Assembly (NCBI RefSeq): GCF_900119705.1
Contig: NZ_LT632322.1
Coordinates: 1,426,001 to 1,490,000 of the forward strand
Length of the DNA stretch: 64,000 nt
Reading direction: 5' to 3'
DNA from: Murdochiella vaginalis
GTDB taxonomy: Bacteria > Bacillota > Clostridia > Tissierellales > Peptoniphilaceae
Position 1 is the first letter of the stretch, and each line of letters starts with the position of its first letter. The notes under the pieces were generated by a model, which made no database searches, was not told the origin of the DNA, and was given only the letters and a program-made list of their open reading frames with translations. Both the position numbers and the translations under genes were made by a program. Shown one piece after another: positions 22,001 through 30,463 of this stretch.

Positions 22001-22208
22001 ATCGGTTGGTCATATCCTTTAATGTACGGGAAATGACGTGGTGAATACCCGGCCGGCCATTCGCCGTCGGCGGGCCGTCAAAGAACACGAATTTTTCACT
22101 TCCCTCGCGCTCTTCTACAGAACGATGCAGCAGGTCCATCTCTTTCCAGACCTTGCTTCGTGCCAGTTCTCCCTCACGTACATTTTCCGGTAAACTCCTA
22201 AAAGCCAT
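19092..22208 (-). CDS. ileS: isoleucyl-tRNA synthetase, type 2
   Basis: Charges tRNA-Ile in the cytoplasm. The protein is 1038 residues, about 100 longer than the usual bacterial IleRS1, and fits IleRS2 (eukaryal/MupA-like). The adenylate motif is changed: after PPTANG the residues read RPGIHH, giving GIHH at 54-57 in place of HxGH. KMSKSKGN is intact. The editing domain and zinc-type cysteines (CPRCG, CPECGG) are present. The start is the ATG at 22206-22208 after AGGGAGAAGG. IleRS2 enzymes are known to be tolerant of mupirocin, and the GxHH swap has been reported to increase this greatly. No T-box was found upstream; the terminator is at 19015. Confidence 0.96.
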   Translation of the reverse strand: MAFRSLPENVREGELARSKVWKEMDLLHRSVEEREGSEKFVFFDGPPTANGRPGIHHVISRTLKDMTNRYKTMEGYQVRRKAGWDTHGLPVEIEVEKQLGFHQKSEIEAYGVEAFNKKCRESVFRYRDLWTDMSERMAFLADMEHPYITLDNDYIETVWHLLNNFHERGLVYKGAKILPYCPRCGTGLASHEVAQGYREDEVTTVYVKFPVKGKEKEYFLAWTTTPWTLPSNVSLTVHPDVDYVKVRQGEETYYLAKELMNSVLKEEYGPVEVLETMKGKDLEHWEYEQLLPFIPVTGNAFFVTLADYVTTTDGTGIVHTAPAFGEDDNQTGRRYNLAYVNPVNEQGEFAEGPYKGTFVMDADPEVIQYLREQGKLYAKQKIKHNYPHCWRCGTPLIYYSKPSWYINVTKFKEKMVEENRKVQWYPDYVGEKRFGNWLKNLNDWALSRSRYWGTPLNIWVCEDCGHQHSIGSRKQLAEEAREDIDETIELHRPYVDNVTLTCPECGGIMRREPDVIDVWFDSGAMPFAQHHYPFEHKDDFEANYFPADFISEGIDQTRGWFYSLMAISVLYTGRSPYRRVLVNDLILDKNGQKMSKSKGNTLDPFALFDEYGADAVRFYSLYVSPPWLPTRFDVTGLKEVQSKFFRTIKNVYAMFALYANTNEWDPRTFDCPVEERPEIDRWLLSRFHSLVRRYHQDMERFDYNRVVHALSDFVVEDLSNWYIRRNRHRFWSSDATPENRAVFRTTWEVLYGLSKLIAPVTPFLADELYQALTQGEEMDSVHLEYQVQADDAIIDEALEKKMDVVRRLVNLGRAAREDAGIKVRQPLSAILVDRALKSVVDNLDTLVAEELNVKKVIYSEDLDHFMQVTLKPNFKVAGKVLGPDMKAFAKYLAQTAARKLLNKLHEGSVTLSLNGHDVLILPEHVLVNYQAKEGFDVTSDQDTFVVLETTLTPDLIAEGYVREFISKVQQMRKKNGYEVADRIQIRYQADEEVASALEKAKEQIQQETLATVFTREDAAGESVDINGHDVTLLLEKRA

Positions 22209-22280
22209 GCCTTCTCCCTTCTGCCTTGCGCGCAACGTCCCGCAGCCGAACGCGCTCTTTCTTGGATACTGTTCTTCCCA

Positions 22281-23585
22281 TTATACACAACCCGTATTTC
22301 CACGGGCCGTTTTCTCCAACGCTTCCGCCGCAGCCCTGGCGCTTGCCCATGCCCAATGCAAGTTATAGCCGCCGCATTCCCCTTGAATATCCAGCACTTC
22401 GCCGATCAGGTAGAGTCCCGGACAAAGCGTGGATTCCATAGTATCTTCATTCCACTCTGCCGTGTCCACCCCGCCGCATGTCAAATGACCATGGTCCTTT
22501 TTGTGTGCACCGATCACGGAAAATGTCCAATGACAGGCGAGCTGCAGCACGCGCATACGATTTTCCGCACTGACTTCGCTTTGCGCTTCTAATCCGCATT
22601 CTGCCAGGAGTCGGTCGACAATGCGTTCTGACAGCAGGCCGCTGAAAAGCGCTTTTAAACGCCAGGTGGGAAAGCGAGATGCCAAATCCGCCAGATACAA
22701 AAGCCACTCTTCTCCCCGCCGATCGGGAAGAAGGTTGATCGTGAGGAACTCCCGACCCCTGCTATTACCGGATTTGTCGCGGGACGAAAGCTCTTTGCTT
22801 TTGTCGTTTATAGCATTCAAAATGCGATTGGATACCCGTAAAATGCCAATCCCGGAAAGACCGTATTCTGTGAAAAGCACATCATCCGTAATGCACTGTT
22901 CCTGCGTCGTAACTTGCGCTTTGACCTTTATGCCGGAAAGCTTGGCGGTGCGATCACTTTCCTGCACGGCAAGCGGAACAATGCCGGGATGCAGACGCGT
23001 CAGAGAATGTCCCACCTGTTTTGCCAGTGTGTAGCCATTGGACCATTCCTTTTTGCCGATGCCGTAGCTCCCGCCTGTCGCAAGAAGGACGGCATCCGCT
23101 GTGATGGTTTCGCCGGAAGCAAGCGTTAAAACAAAGCCTTTTTCCCGCCTTGCGAGCGCTTCTACCGAACAGGCCGTTCGCACGGAAACGCCGGCATCCT
23201 GTACCCATTCCGTGAGGCGATCCGCAACCGTATCGGCTCGCAAGGTCGCCGGGTAGGTCATCCCGCTTTCCATGGTGGTATGCGGTATGCCTAAAAGGGA
23301 AAAGAACTCTACGGCCTCGCGAAAAGAGAAACGGGAAAGGGCGGGAACCGTCTTGGCGGCACTGTTTCCCGTGTAGTGTTCGGCGGACACATGCACATTG
23401 GTAAAATTGCATCGCCCGTTTCCGGTGGCGCGCAGCTTGCGTAAGATTGCATCCCCCTTTTCCAGCAGCACGACCTCTATATCGGAAGAGGCAATTTGCG
23501 AAGCTTCGCTGTATAAGTCCGGGCGGCGCAAAAAGCCGGCAGCGCAAACTCCTGCGGCTCCGCCGCCGATGATTACAACTCGCAT
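22281..23585 (-). CDS. HI0933/BaiN-family FAD-dependent oxidoreductase
   Basis: Flavoprotein of 434 residues. The N-terminal dinucleotide-binding motif MRVVIIGGGAAG starts at residue 1. The family block RATGNGRCNFTN follows, with the second flavin-binding stretch LLATGGSYG and a C-terminal GEVLDIQGECGGYNLHWAWASG-like block. Members are predicted flavin reductases; few have known substrates. The start at 23583-23585 follows GGAGAG and overlaps the end of nth by 13 bp, so the two are translationally coupled. The longer frame runs into nth and was rejected. Exact substrate unknown. Confidence 0.9.
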   Translation of the reverse strand: MRVVIIGGGAAGVCAAGFLRRPDLYSEASQIASSDIEVVLLEKGDAILRKLRATGNGRCNFTNVHVSAEHYTGNSAAKTVPALSRFSFREAVEFFSLLGIPHTTMESGMTYPATLRADTVADRLTEWVQDAGVSVRTACSVEALARREKGFVLTLASGETITADAVLLATGGSYGIGKKEWSNGYTLAKQVGHSLTRLHPGIVPLAVQESDRTAKLSGIKVKAQVTTQEQCITDDVLFTEYGLSGIGILRVSNRILNAINDKSKELSSRDKSGNSRGREFLTINLLPDRRGEEWLLYLADLASRFPTWRLKALFSGLLSERIVDRLLAECGLEAQSEVSAENRMRVLQLACHWTFSVIGAHKKDHGHLTCGGVDTAEWNEDTMESTLCPGLYLIGEVLDIQGECGGYNLHWAWASARAAAEALEKTARGNTGCV

Positions 23586-24223
23586 GATAACTCTCCATAA
23601 TAACGACAATGTGCGCATACATTGCAGCGCTCGCATTCCGGACGCCGTGCTTTGCACACATAACGACCCTGAAAAATCAGCAGATGGTGGGCTTCTGACC
23701 ATACAGTGCGATCCAAAATCCGCTCCAGATCTCGTTCGCAGGAGGCCACATCCTTAGAAACGGACAGCCCCAGGCGATTGGAAACGCGAAATACATGCGT
23801 ATCCACGGCGATAGCCGGTACGCCGAAGGCGTTGGAGGCTACCACATTCGCCGTCTTTTTCCCCACGCCGGGAAGCGTCATCAAAAGAGGAATTTCCTGT
23901 GGCACCTCTCCGCCGAATTCCTGCTCCAGCAAGGCGGCGGTACGGATAATGTTCTGCGCTTTCATTCGAAAGAAGCCGATGGAATGAATGTACTCTTCCA
24001 CCTCCGCCGGTTTGGCTGCCGCGAGAGCCGCCGGTGTGGGATACGCCGCAAACAGAGCCGGCGTCACGCGATTCACCTGTTTATCTGTCGTTTGCGCACT
24101 CAGTATGGTGGCAATCAGCAGCTGAAAAGGATTTGCCGCCACCAGCTCCCCTTTCGCATGGGGATGTGCTTCACGCAGCTTCGCAATGATTTCCCGCGCT
24201 TCCTGTTTCGTCATTCGTTTCAC
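23573..24223 (-). CDS. nth: endonuclease III
   Basis: DNA glycosylase/AP lyase for oxidised pyrimidines, 216 residues. The helix-hairpin-helix LPGVGKKTANVV carries the catalytic lysine, with the catalytic aspartate in AVDTHVFRV. A C-terminal 4Fe-4S loop has cysteines spaced C-x6-C-x2-C-x5-C. I start at the GTG at 24221-24223, 7 nt after AGGAAAGGAG; the ATG nine bases further in has poorer spacing. It is divergent from rodA and followed by the overlapping flavoprotein gene. Confidence 0.96.
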   Translation of the reverse strand: MKRMTKQEAREIIAKLREAHPHAKGELVAANPFQLLIATILSAQTTDKQVNRVTPALFAAYPTPAALAAAKPAEVEEYIHSIGFFRMKAQNIIRTAALLEQEFGGEVPQEIPLLMTLPGVGKKTANVVASNAFGVPAIAVDTHVFRVSNRLGLSVSKDVASCERDLERILDRTVWSEAHHLLIFQGRYVCKARRPECERCNVCAHCRYYGELSCEL

Positions 24224-24253
24224 GCAAGTGCTCCTTTCCTGCCCTGCTCGGAT

Positions 24254-24286
24254 TTGGTTTCGAAAATCTATGAAGTCTATTATAAT
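24254..24286 (+). promoter_or_regulatory. rodA promoter region
   Basis: The plus strand has TTGGTT, 18 nt, TATTAT, overlapping a TATAAT at 24281-24286. The AT-rich, nearly symmetric -10 block (TATTATAATA) may serve both rodA and the divergent nth. Confidence 0.5.
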
Positions 24287-24354
24287 AAAGTTCACACCGG
24301 AAACAAAACGACGTTGTTTCGTTTCCGCTTTCTATAGGTCGAGAAAGGAATCTC

Positions 24355-25503
24355 ATGTTTAATCGCAGCAAAAAAGATTTTTCTAAATTTGATTGGCTGT
24401 TATCACTTGCCGTTTTGGCGTTGTGCCTCGTCGGCTTTGTCGTCGTGTTTTCCGCCACCGCCTCGCGTGGAGGACAATGGCATGCGCTCAAGTCGCAATT
24501 TGCCGCCACCGCCCTCGGTCTTGCGTTCATCATTGCCTTTCAATTTGTGGATTCCGATTTTCTCAAAAAATTGGCTTTCCCCGCCTATGGTGTCGCCGTA
24601 TTATTGCTCCTTGCAACGATGCTCTTCGGTATCGGGGAGGATGCCTGGGGTGCACGGTCCTGGCTGAAGCTCGGTCCGATTTCGTTTCAACCGGCGGAGT
24701 TTACAAAAATCGCGATTATGATGTCGCTGGCCTTGCTGCTGGAGCGGTATCACTATCGCATGAATAAAATTACGACTCTGTTGTTAATTGCCGGCATTAT
24801 TGGTTTTCCGATCCTGCTCATTCTAAAGCAGCCGGATTTCGGAACCGCCGCCGTTTTTTTGTTTTTCATTGCACTCATGGTGTATTATGCACAGATTCAT
24901 TGGGGTTATATTCTTGCGGCCGTCGTCTTCGTGATCATTGCTGCGCCTGTATTTTATCAACACCTTTCCCCCATGCAACAGGATCGCATCCTGAACTTTC
25001 TTAACCCGATGCGCGATATTATGAACAGCGGATATCAAACGTATCAAGGTCTCATTGCCATCGGCTCCGGAAAGCTGTTCGGTAAGGGCTTTCTGCAAGG
25101 CACACAAACCCAGTTTGGATTTATTCCGGAACGAGATACCGACTTCATTTTTGCCGTTCTGGCTGAAGAATTCGGTTTTATCGGCTGCCTCATTCTGCTC
25201 GTGCTGTATGCCGTCGTGCTTGTTCGCATTCTATTTATTGCAAAAAAGGCGAAGGATCTTTTTTCCCGATCGCTCTGTATCGGCGTCGCGTCCATGCTCT
25301 TTATTCACATCTTTGAAAATATCGGCATGACTGTGGGGCTGATGCCATTGACGGGCATTCCGCTTCCTTTCTTATCCAACGGCGGGACCTTTCAGCTCAT
25401 CAACATGGTCAGTATCGGGCTGGTGCTTTGCATCTCGACGCAGCGCGTTCCGCTCGACTTCGCAGCAGAGCCTCCTTCGTCTCTGCCTTTATTGCCGCGA
25501 TGA
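24355..25503 (+). CDS. rodA: rod-shape glycosyltransferase RodA (FtsW/RodA/SpoVE family)
   Basis: Integral membrane peptidoglycan glycosyltransferase, 382 residues and about ten hydrophobic segments. Family blocks include KQPDFGTA, the GSGKLFGKGFLQGTQTQFGFIPERDTDF-type loop and a late GLMPLTGIPLPFLSNGGT. It polymerises lipid II with a partner class B PBP during elongation. The ATG follows GAGAAAGGA. Its last 95 bp overlap the 3' end of comEC on the other strand, an unusually long convergent overlap. It could be FtsW, but length and context favour RodA. Confidence 0.9.
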   Translation: MFNRSKKDFSKFDWLLSLAVLALCLVGFVVVFSATASRGGQWHALKSQFAATALGLAFIIAFQFVDSDFLKKLAFPAYGVAVLLLLATMLFGIGEDAWGARSWLKLGPISFQPAEFTKIAIMMSLALLLERYHYRMNKITTLLLIAGIIGFPILLILKQPDFGTAAVFLFFIALMVYYAQIHWGYILAAVVFVIIAAPVFYQHLSPMQQDRILNFLNPMRDIMNSGYQTYQGLIAIGSGKLFGKGFLQGTQTQFGFIPERDTDFIFAVLAEEFGFIGCLILLVLYAVVLVRILFIAKKAKDLFSRSLCIGVASMLFIHIFENIGMTVGLMPLTGIPLPFLSNGGTFQLINMVSIGLVLCISTQRVPLDFAAEPPSSLPLLPR

Positions 25504-27544
25504 GCGGAAGACTCCATAGAATTTCCAGCAGCAGCGCCGCATTGCGTTGCTGCTTTTCTGTGTAGACGCACAGGTGCATTCCCCAGGGAAAGAGATTTTC
25601 CTGATACAGTAGGGGTCCCTCCTCATCCGTCCGACGATACGGGATGCCGTGCCGTTGTAAACGGCTTATGGTGGAGGGAGCGGGATGCCCGTATCGGTTA
25701 TTGATTCCACAGCTGATCAGGGCCTGTTCCGGGCGGATGGCGGAAAGCAACGCATCGGAGGTGCCACGTTTTGAGCCGTGATGTGCCACCTTCAGCAACG
25801 CAATCCTGGAAGGAACCGCTCTCGAAACCCCTTCATCCTGTTCCTGATCCCCCATAAAAAGCACTCCCCCACTAAAATCCAGATAGAGCACCAGGCCATG
25901 GTTGTTTTTGTCTTCGGCATCCCATTGCCCTGCCTGCAATGCGGTTATAATCAGTGGCTTGCACCAGGGAACCCCATTTTCCAGAAACCAACGTTGGCCG
26001 ATATTTGCCTGCCGATGGGAATTTCCGAGGCGTGAGTCCGGAAACGTGTTCTTTCCCGCCGCGGGAGCGGTCACTACTTCCCCCACCGGCATGCGCTTCA
26101 GAATTTCAGACAAATTGCCATCATGATCGTAGTCGTCATGGGATAAAAAAATGCGTTGCAGGCGATGGACTCCTCTTTCCCGCAACATGCGCACCACTTT
26201 TTCCCCTTGCGTATTTTTTCCGGTGCGAAAATCCTTCTTTCCGCCCGTATCCACCAAGACCACCTGCGTTCCGTAGCGGACGAGAAAGCAATCCCCCTGC
26301 CCCACATCCAAGGCTTCCACAGACGGCGGAAGCAGGGTGCTTAGCACCGTTGCGCGCAGCACGGTGAGCATCAGCCAAAGCGAAAGAACGCGAAGAAGAT
26401 ACCTCCGCCTTCTCCAAAATAAGTCGCCATGCTCACTTTCCTTCCATATGTACAACCTGATGCGGCGCAGCCATCCGAGTTGCGCAGCCAGAAGAAGTAG
26501 GACAAGCAAAACATAGAGAGCCAGCCCTTCGCCGGTAAAAGAAAACGTCACACCGGGAAGGGCCAACGCCATAAGTCCTTTGAGAAGAAGAGCAAAAAAT
26601 CCATAGGCGAAACGGTATAACATCGTGACCACCTCGGATAAAACCGGGACGGCAAGCAGCGTCCCCAGAATCGACAGCATTCCCAAGGCGAAGAGCAAGG
26701 AAAAGGCCGGAATGGCCAGCAAATTGGCGAACAGCGTAGAGGGGGTTTGCGCAATGCCCGCGTGCGCAAGAACGGGAAGCGTGAAAAGGCTGATCCACAA
26801 GGAACGACGAAACGAGCGGCGCAGAATTCCTCCTCTCTCATGAATGTGTTCCATGGAATTCACCGCTTCGCCGGCTGCCGCACAAAGAAAGGACAGCTGT
26901 AAACCAAGATTCGTAATTTTTTGCGGCATGACGAGAAGAATGAGACACAGAGCGAATAACCAAGCTTTTCGCGGATCCAGATTCTTTCGGAGGGCCACCG
27001 CCCCTTCCCGAAAAACTAAAAAGAGCCAAGCCCGTAAAATCGATGCCGGAAAAGACAAAAAGGCCGCATAACCAAAGAGCAGAAGCAGTACCAGACAGGC
27101 AATGTGTCTGCGAGAAAGCGGTGACCAGGACAAAAGAGCCATGCTCCAAGTAAAAAGAAGATGAACGTGCAGGCCGCTGGCAGCCAGCAAATGGGCCAAC
27201 CCCAGCGTTCGCATATCGTCCTGCAGGGGGAATGTTTCCTTCCCTTCTGCACCCAAGAGAACTCTCTTGAGCATGGCAAAAGAAGCACCGCCCTGTTCAT
27301 TAAAAAACGTTTCGGCTTGAACACGCAATGGATTTTCTTTTTCCGGCTCACTCGCGGCATTTTTTGTGCTCGTTCCGCAAAACGAAGACAATGTGAGATA
27401 CAGTGCCATGCCGAACAGAAGAGCCATTCCCCCTTTCGCATGATGACGAAAAACAAGGAGGCTCAAAACGACTCCGGCTAAAAATGCGCCGGCGGCGGCG
27501 AACGCGACTCCCACTACAAACCCTATCATGAGCCAAAGCTCCAC
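25409..27544 (-). CDS. comEC: ComEC/Rec2-type DNA uptake channel
   Basis: Membrane channel protein of 711 residues for single-stranded DNA import in competence. An N-terminal hydrophobic part is followed by the competence domain (AASGLHVHLLFTW, then several helices). The C-terminal metallo-beta-lactamase-like domain has LDVGQGDCFLV, SHDDYDHDG and KVAHHGSKRGT. I start at the GTG at 27542-27544 (AAAGGAGCGAGG upstream). The C-terminal 35 residues past the conserved core are encoded in the overlap with rodA. No other competence gene is in the window. Confidence 0.93.
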   Translation of the reverse strand: MELWLMIGFVVGVAFAAAGAFLAGVVLSLLVFRHHAKGGMALLFGMALYLTLSSFCGTSTKNAASEPEKENPLRVQAETFFNEQGGASFAMLKRVLLGAEGKETFPLQDDMRTLGLAHLLAASGLHVHLLFTWSMALLSWSPLSRRHIACLVLLLLFGYAAFLSFPASILRAWLFLVFREGAVALRKNLDPRKAWLFALCLILLVMPQKITNLGLQLSFLCAAAGEAVNSMEHIHERGGILRRSFRRSLWISLFTLPVLAHAGIAQTPSTLFANLLAIPAFSLLFALGMLSILGTLLAVPVLSEVVTMLYRFAYGFFALLLKGLMALALPGVTFSFTGEGLALYVLLVLLLLAAQLGWLRRIRLYIWKESEHGDLFWRRRRYLLRVLSLWLMLTVLRATVLSTLLPPSVEALDVGQGDCFLVRYGTQVVLVDTGGKKDFRTGKNTQGEKVVRMLRERGVHRLQRIFLSHDDYDHDGNLSEILKRMPVGEVVTAPAAGKNTFPDSRLGNSHRQANIGQRWFLENGVPWCKPLIITALQAGQWDAEDKNNHGLVLYLDFSGGVLFMGDQEQDEGVSRAVPSRIALLKVAHHGSKRGTSDALLSAIRPEQALISCGINNRYGHPAPSTISRLQRHGIPYRRTDEEGPLLYQENLFPWGMHLCVYTEKQQRNAALLLEILWSLPLIAAIKAETKEALLRSRAERAASRCKAPARY

Positions 27545-27587
27545 CCTCGCTCCTTTCTGCACACTGCGTTTTCTACTGTCTGCAGTA

Positions 27588-27638
27588 TAAAACAGCCGTT
27601 GTGTCACGGTGTCCCATGTTCACAACGGCTGTTTTTTT
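27588..27638. terminator. bidirectional terminator-like hairpin
   Basis: AACAGCCGTTGTG and its complement CACAACGGCTGTT enclose a 17-nt loop, with seven T residues on the plus side and four on the minus side. On the minus strand it separates the small membrane protein gene from comEC. Confidence 0.8.
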
Positions 27639-27732
27639 ATACGAAGGTTTTTTTCTATAAGGCGAAGATCTTCCTAATGCGGCAGGAATTCTATGGCCCG
27701 CAAGGACAGTCTGCTTTCGCAAACGATCTTTT

Positions 27733-28080
27733 TCAGCCTTTCTTTTTTAAGGGCGCCTTTTTGGGCTCTTTCGGCTCGGAAAAGCTTTCAATCAAGCTCA
27801 GCAGCCAAGCTGTGGCTAAAGCAATACAGCCTGCCACAAAGAAATACACGCTCTTCCACAGTAATTCCAATCCGGAAATATGCGCTTTTAAGCCAAATCC
27901 GCGAAAGAAAAAGAAAATGCCCAGAACGATGCCCACGGCAGCGGGAAGATATTTCATCCATTTTTGAGCATGAAACAGCAAATACAGCAGAAAAGTCGCC
28001 ACAACAAAAAGCAAAATAGTGATGGGCAGCATAATCAACTGTCCCTTATATTGTCCGATAATGCTAAACAAACTGGCCAT
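27733..28080 (-). CDS. small membrane protein of unknown function
   Basis: Unrecognised protein of 115 residues with three hydrophobic segments (about residues 14-36, 44-60 and 74-96) and a basic, proline/lysine-rich C-terminal tail. The ATG at 28078-28080 follows AGGAGAG; the extra 12 residues of the longer frame lack a site. It is divergent from the TIM44-like gene, 128 nt apart, and is followed by a terminator, so it is probably monocistronic. Confidence 0.75.
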   Translation of the reverse strand: MASLFSIIGQYKGQLIMLPITILLFVVATFLLYLLFHAQKWMKYLPAAVGIVLGIFFFFRGFGLKAHISGLELLWKSVYFFVAGCIALATAWLLSLIESFSEPKEPKKAPLKKKG

Positions 28081-28208
28081 AGTTTCTCTCCTATCCGCAG
28101 TTATATTACCATACACCTTTTTTTTGCGCTATAGACAATCGCTTTTGGCAAACCGTATAATCGAAGAGAGGCATAACACGTTATTAGCAGCTTTCCGAAG
28201 GAGGGTGT

Positions 28209-29144
28209 ATGAAAAGGCGGTCTTGGTTTCGAGTCGTGATAGCACTGGTTCTGCTCTGCATTGTCCTTGTACCGCTCGTCGGCCATGCGGATGTCGGTGG
28301 TGGCGTGGATTGGGGCACCAATGACTGGGGTGGAAATTACGGCGGAAATGATTTCGGAGGAAATGATTTCGGCGGATACCATAATGACAGCGACGACTAC
28401 TCCATGAACAGCATCGATCCGTTTTTTGTGTATTTTCTTTTCCGTAATCCGTGGATGGCGCTTATTTTCATTCCCTTGTGGTATTTCAATTCGCGCAGAT
28501 CGCGAAAAAATGGCAAACGCCAGTTCGGAAATTCCAATCCACCTTCTTCGACATGGATGATGCCGAAGGAAGAAGTCAATCTCGATGCGCTTTTCGAACG
28601 CGATCCGAATTTTTCCAAACCGGAATTTTTACTCCGCGCCTCCGATGTTTTTATTGCTCTCCAGCAAGCTTGGACAGCCAAAGACTGGCGTGGCATTCGC
28701 GCCTTTGAATCCAACCGTCTCTATGACCAGCATGCCCGTCAGCTACAGGCCTATATCGACCAGAAACAAACGAATGTCGTGGAGGATATTTCCATTCTCA
28801 ATACCGCCCTGGAATCCTATGAAGAAGACCAGGAAAATTCGTATCTTTCCGTCATCCTGGAAGCACGGTACCGCGATTATGTCATCGAAGACGAGAGCGG
28901 TCGCGTCATCAAGGGCGATAAAAATAGTCGCTACACCATGACCTATCGCATGCAATTCATGCGCAATTTGCAGGTAAAAACGGAAAAAAGTTCCGAAACC
29001 AAGGTGACGCAATGTCCGAACTGTGGTGCATCCCTTTCCATCAGCCAAAACGGCATCTGCGAATATTGCGGCGCGGAGGTCACTACCGGGGCAAATCAGT
29101 GGGTGCTTAGTGCCTTGCAACCCCTACAACAGCGTCGTTCCTAG
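28209..29144 (+). CDS. TIM44-like domain protein with zinc ribbon
   Basis: Protein of 311 residues. Order of parts: a signal-type hydrophobic segment (about 8-27), a Gly/Asn/Asp-rich stretch with repeated GGNDFGG, a second hydrophobic segment (about 75-92), a TIM44-like domain (about 120-260; RDPNFSKPEFLLRASDVFIALQQAW) and a C-terminal zinc ribbon with CPNCG and CEYCG. The topology suggests the TIM44-like and zinc parts lie on the cytoplasmic side. Bacterial members are common but their role is unknown; link to protein translocation is by analogy only. GGAGGG lies 4 nt before the ATG. It stands alone and converges on the MFS gene. Confidence 0.85.
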   Translation: MKRRSWFRVVIALVLLCIVLVPLVGHADVGGGVDWGTNDWGGNYGGNDFGGNDFGGYHNDSDDYSMNSIDPFFVYFLFRNPWMALIFIPLWYFNSRRSRKNGKRQFGNSNPPSSTWMMPKEEVNLDALFERDPNFSKPEFLLRASDVFIALQQAWTAKDWRGIRAFESNRLYDQHARQLQAYIDQKQTNVVEDISILNTALESYEEDQENSYLSVILEARYRDYVIEDESGRVIKGDKNSRYTMTYRMQFMRNLQVKTEKSSETKVTQCPNCGASLSISQNGICEYCGAEVTTGANQWVLSALQPLQQRRS

Positions 29145-29153
29145 TTCCCTTCG

Positions 29154-30440
29154 TTACTGCGCAAGCGTGTTTTCCCGTTCATCGGGAACGCGATCCGCCA
29201 TCCACATGAAGATAAGGCCCAGGATAAAGAAAATCGCAAGCGTAGCAACCGCGATATTGATTGTACCGCCTGCGTATTTTACCAGCGCGATGGCAAAGGA
29301 TCCAAGGAACGATGCACCTTTCGCAAAAATATCATAGATACCGAAGTATTCCCCGGCATGCTGGGGCGGAATAATTTTCGAATAATACGAGCGCGAAAGC
29401 GCCTGAATCGCGCCCTGGAACATGCCCACGCCGAAGGCCATAATGCCAAATTGCCACAAGGAATGCAGGGTTAACGCATAAAGCGAGACGGCAAGATAGC
29501 CGGCGATACAAACCATAATAAGGGTGGCGGTGCGATATGTGCGCGACAGGCGCGCAAAAAGGAGCGAAAAGGCAAAGGCCACAACCTGCGTTGCCAAAAG
29601 CACAACGACCTGTCCCACTGTATCCAGTCCCAGATCCGTCCCGATATTGATGGCGTTATTGATGATGGTTCCTACGCCATCAATGTACATGAAAAATGCG
29701 ATCAAAAACAGAAATACTTTTCGTTCCTTGCGCACAATATCCATGAGTGTCTGGCCGACACGCGAAAAGCTCTCGATCAGCGGCGGCGCTTCCTGCTGTA
29801 CATAATGCTTCTGCTCATAATTTTTCAGCAGGGGAATGGTCACAGCGAACCACCAGACGGCCGTCACAACGCATCCGATGAGGCGCGCAATGCCGGGATC
29901 CACGATATGTAACATTTCGTCCATGACATAGGCGACCAGCGCAATCAAAAAGGGAATGCAGGAACCGATATAGCCCCACGCATAGCCATGAGAAGAAACT
30001 TCGTCCATGCGCTCCGGCGTGGTCACATCCACCAGCATGGAGTCATAAAACGTGAGCGATGCCGAGTAGGCAATCTTCACAAAAATAAACAAAATCAGGA
30101 ACCAAAGCCAGCTTGTCGTCACGCCGAAGAGGATACAGCCGATCGTGCCGATGGCCAACGAAGTGGTAAAGAACGGCTTCTTATAACGCCGATAATCCGC
30201 GATATTGCCGAAAACCGGTCCCAGAAGCGCGACAATGACCGTCACAATGGAAACGCTTAGGGCCCAATGGCCGGTTGCCTCATCGGAGGTCAGTCCGCCC
30301 GGTTCACCCGTGATCGCCAGCACCTTGAACCAGATCGGGATGAGGGTGGTGGCCAACATGGTAAAAGCCGAATTGGCCACATCATAGAGCACCCAGGATA
30401 ATTCCGTTGGCGTAAATTTCTTTTTTAACCCTTTCAGCAT
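29154..30440 (-). CDS. UMF1-family MFS transporter
   Basis: Membrane transporter of 428 residues with about twelve hydrophobic segments. The N-terminal block ELSWVLYDVANSAFTMLATTLIP and FAYSASLTFYDSML-like region match the Atg22/UMF1 group of the major facilitator superfamily. Substrates of bacterial members are mostly unknown; the yeast homologue exports amino acids from the vacuole. The ATG follows AGAGAGG. It lies 23 nt after the phospholipase-like gene on the same strand and is probably cotranscribed with it. Confidence 0.9.
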   Translation of the reverse strand: MLKGLKKKFTPTELSWVLYDVANSAFTMLATTLIPIWFKVLAITGEPGGLTSDEATGHWALSVSIVTVIVALLGPVFGNIADYRRYKKPFFTTSLAIGTIGCILFGVTTSWLWFLILFIFVKIAYSASLTFYDSMLVDVTTPERMDEVSSHGYAWGYIGSCIPFLIALVAYVMDEMLHIVDPGIARLIGCVVTAVWWFAVTIPLLKNYEQKHYVQQEAPPLIESFSRVGQTLMDIVRKERKVFLFLIAFFMYIDGVGTIINNAINIGTDLGLDTVGQVVVLLATQVVAFAFSLLFARLSRTYRTATLIMVCIAGYLAVSLYALTLHSLWQFGIMAFGVGMFQGAIQALSRSYYSKIIPPQHAGEYFGIYDIFAKGASFLGSFAIALVKYAGGTINIAVATLAIFFILGLIFMWMADRVPDERENTLAQ

Positions 30441-30463
30441 CGCATTCCTCTCTTCCCCATTCG

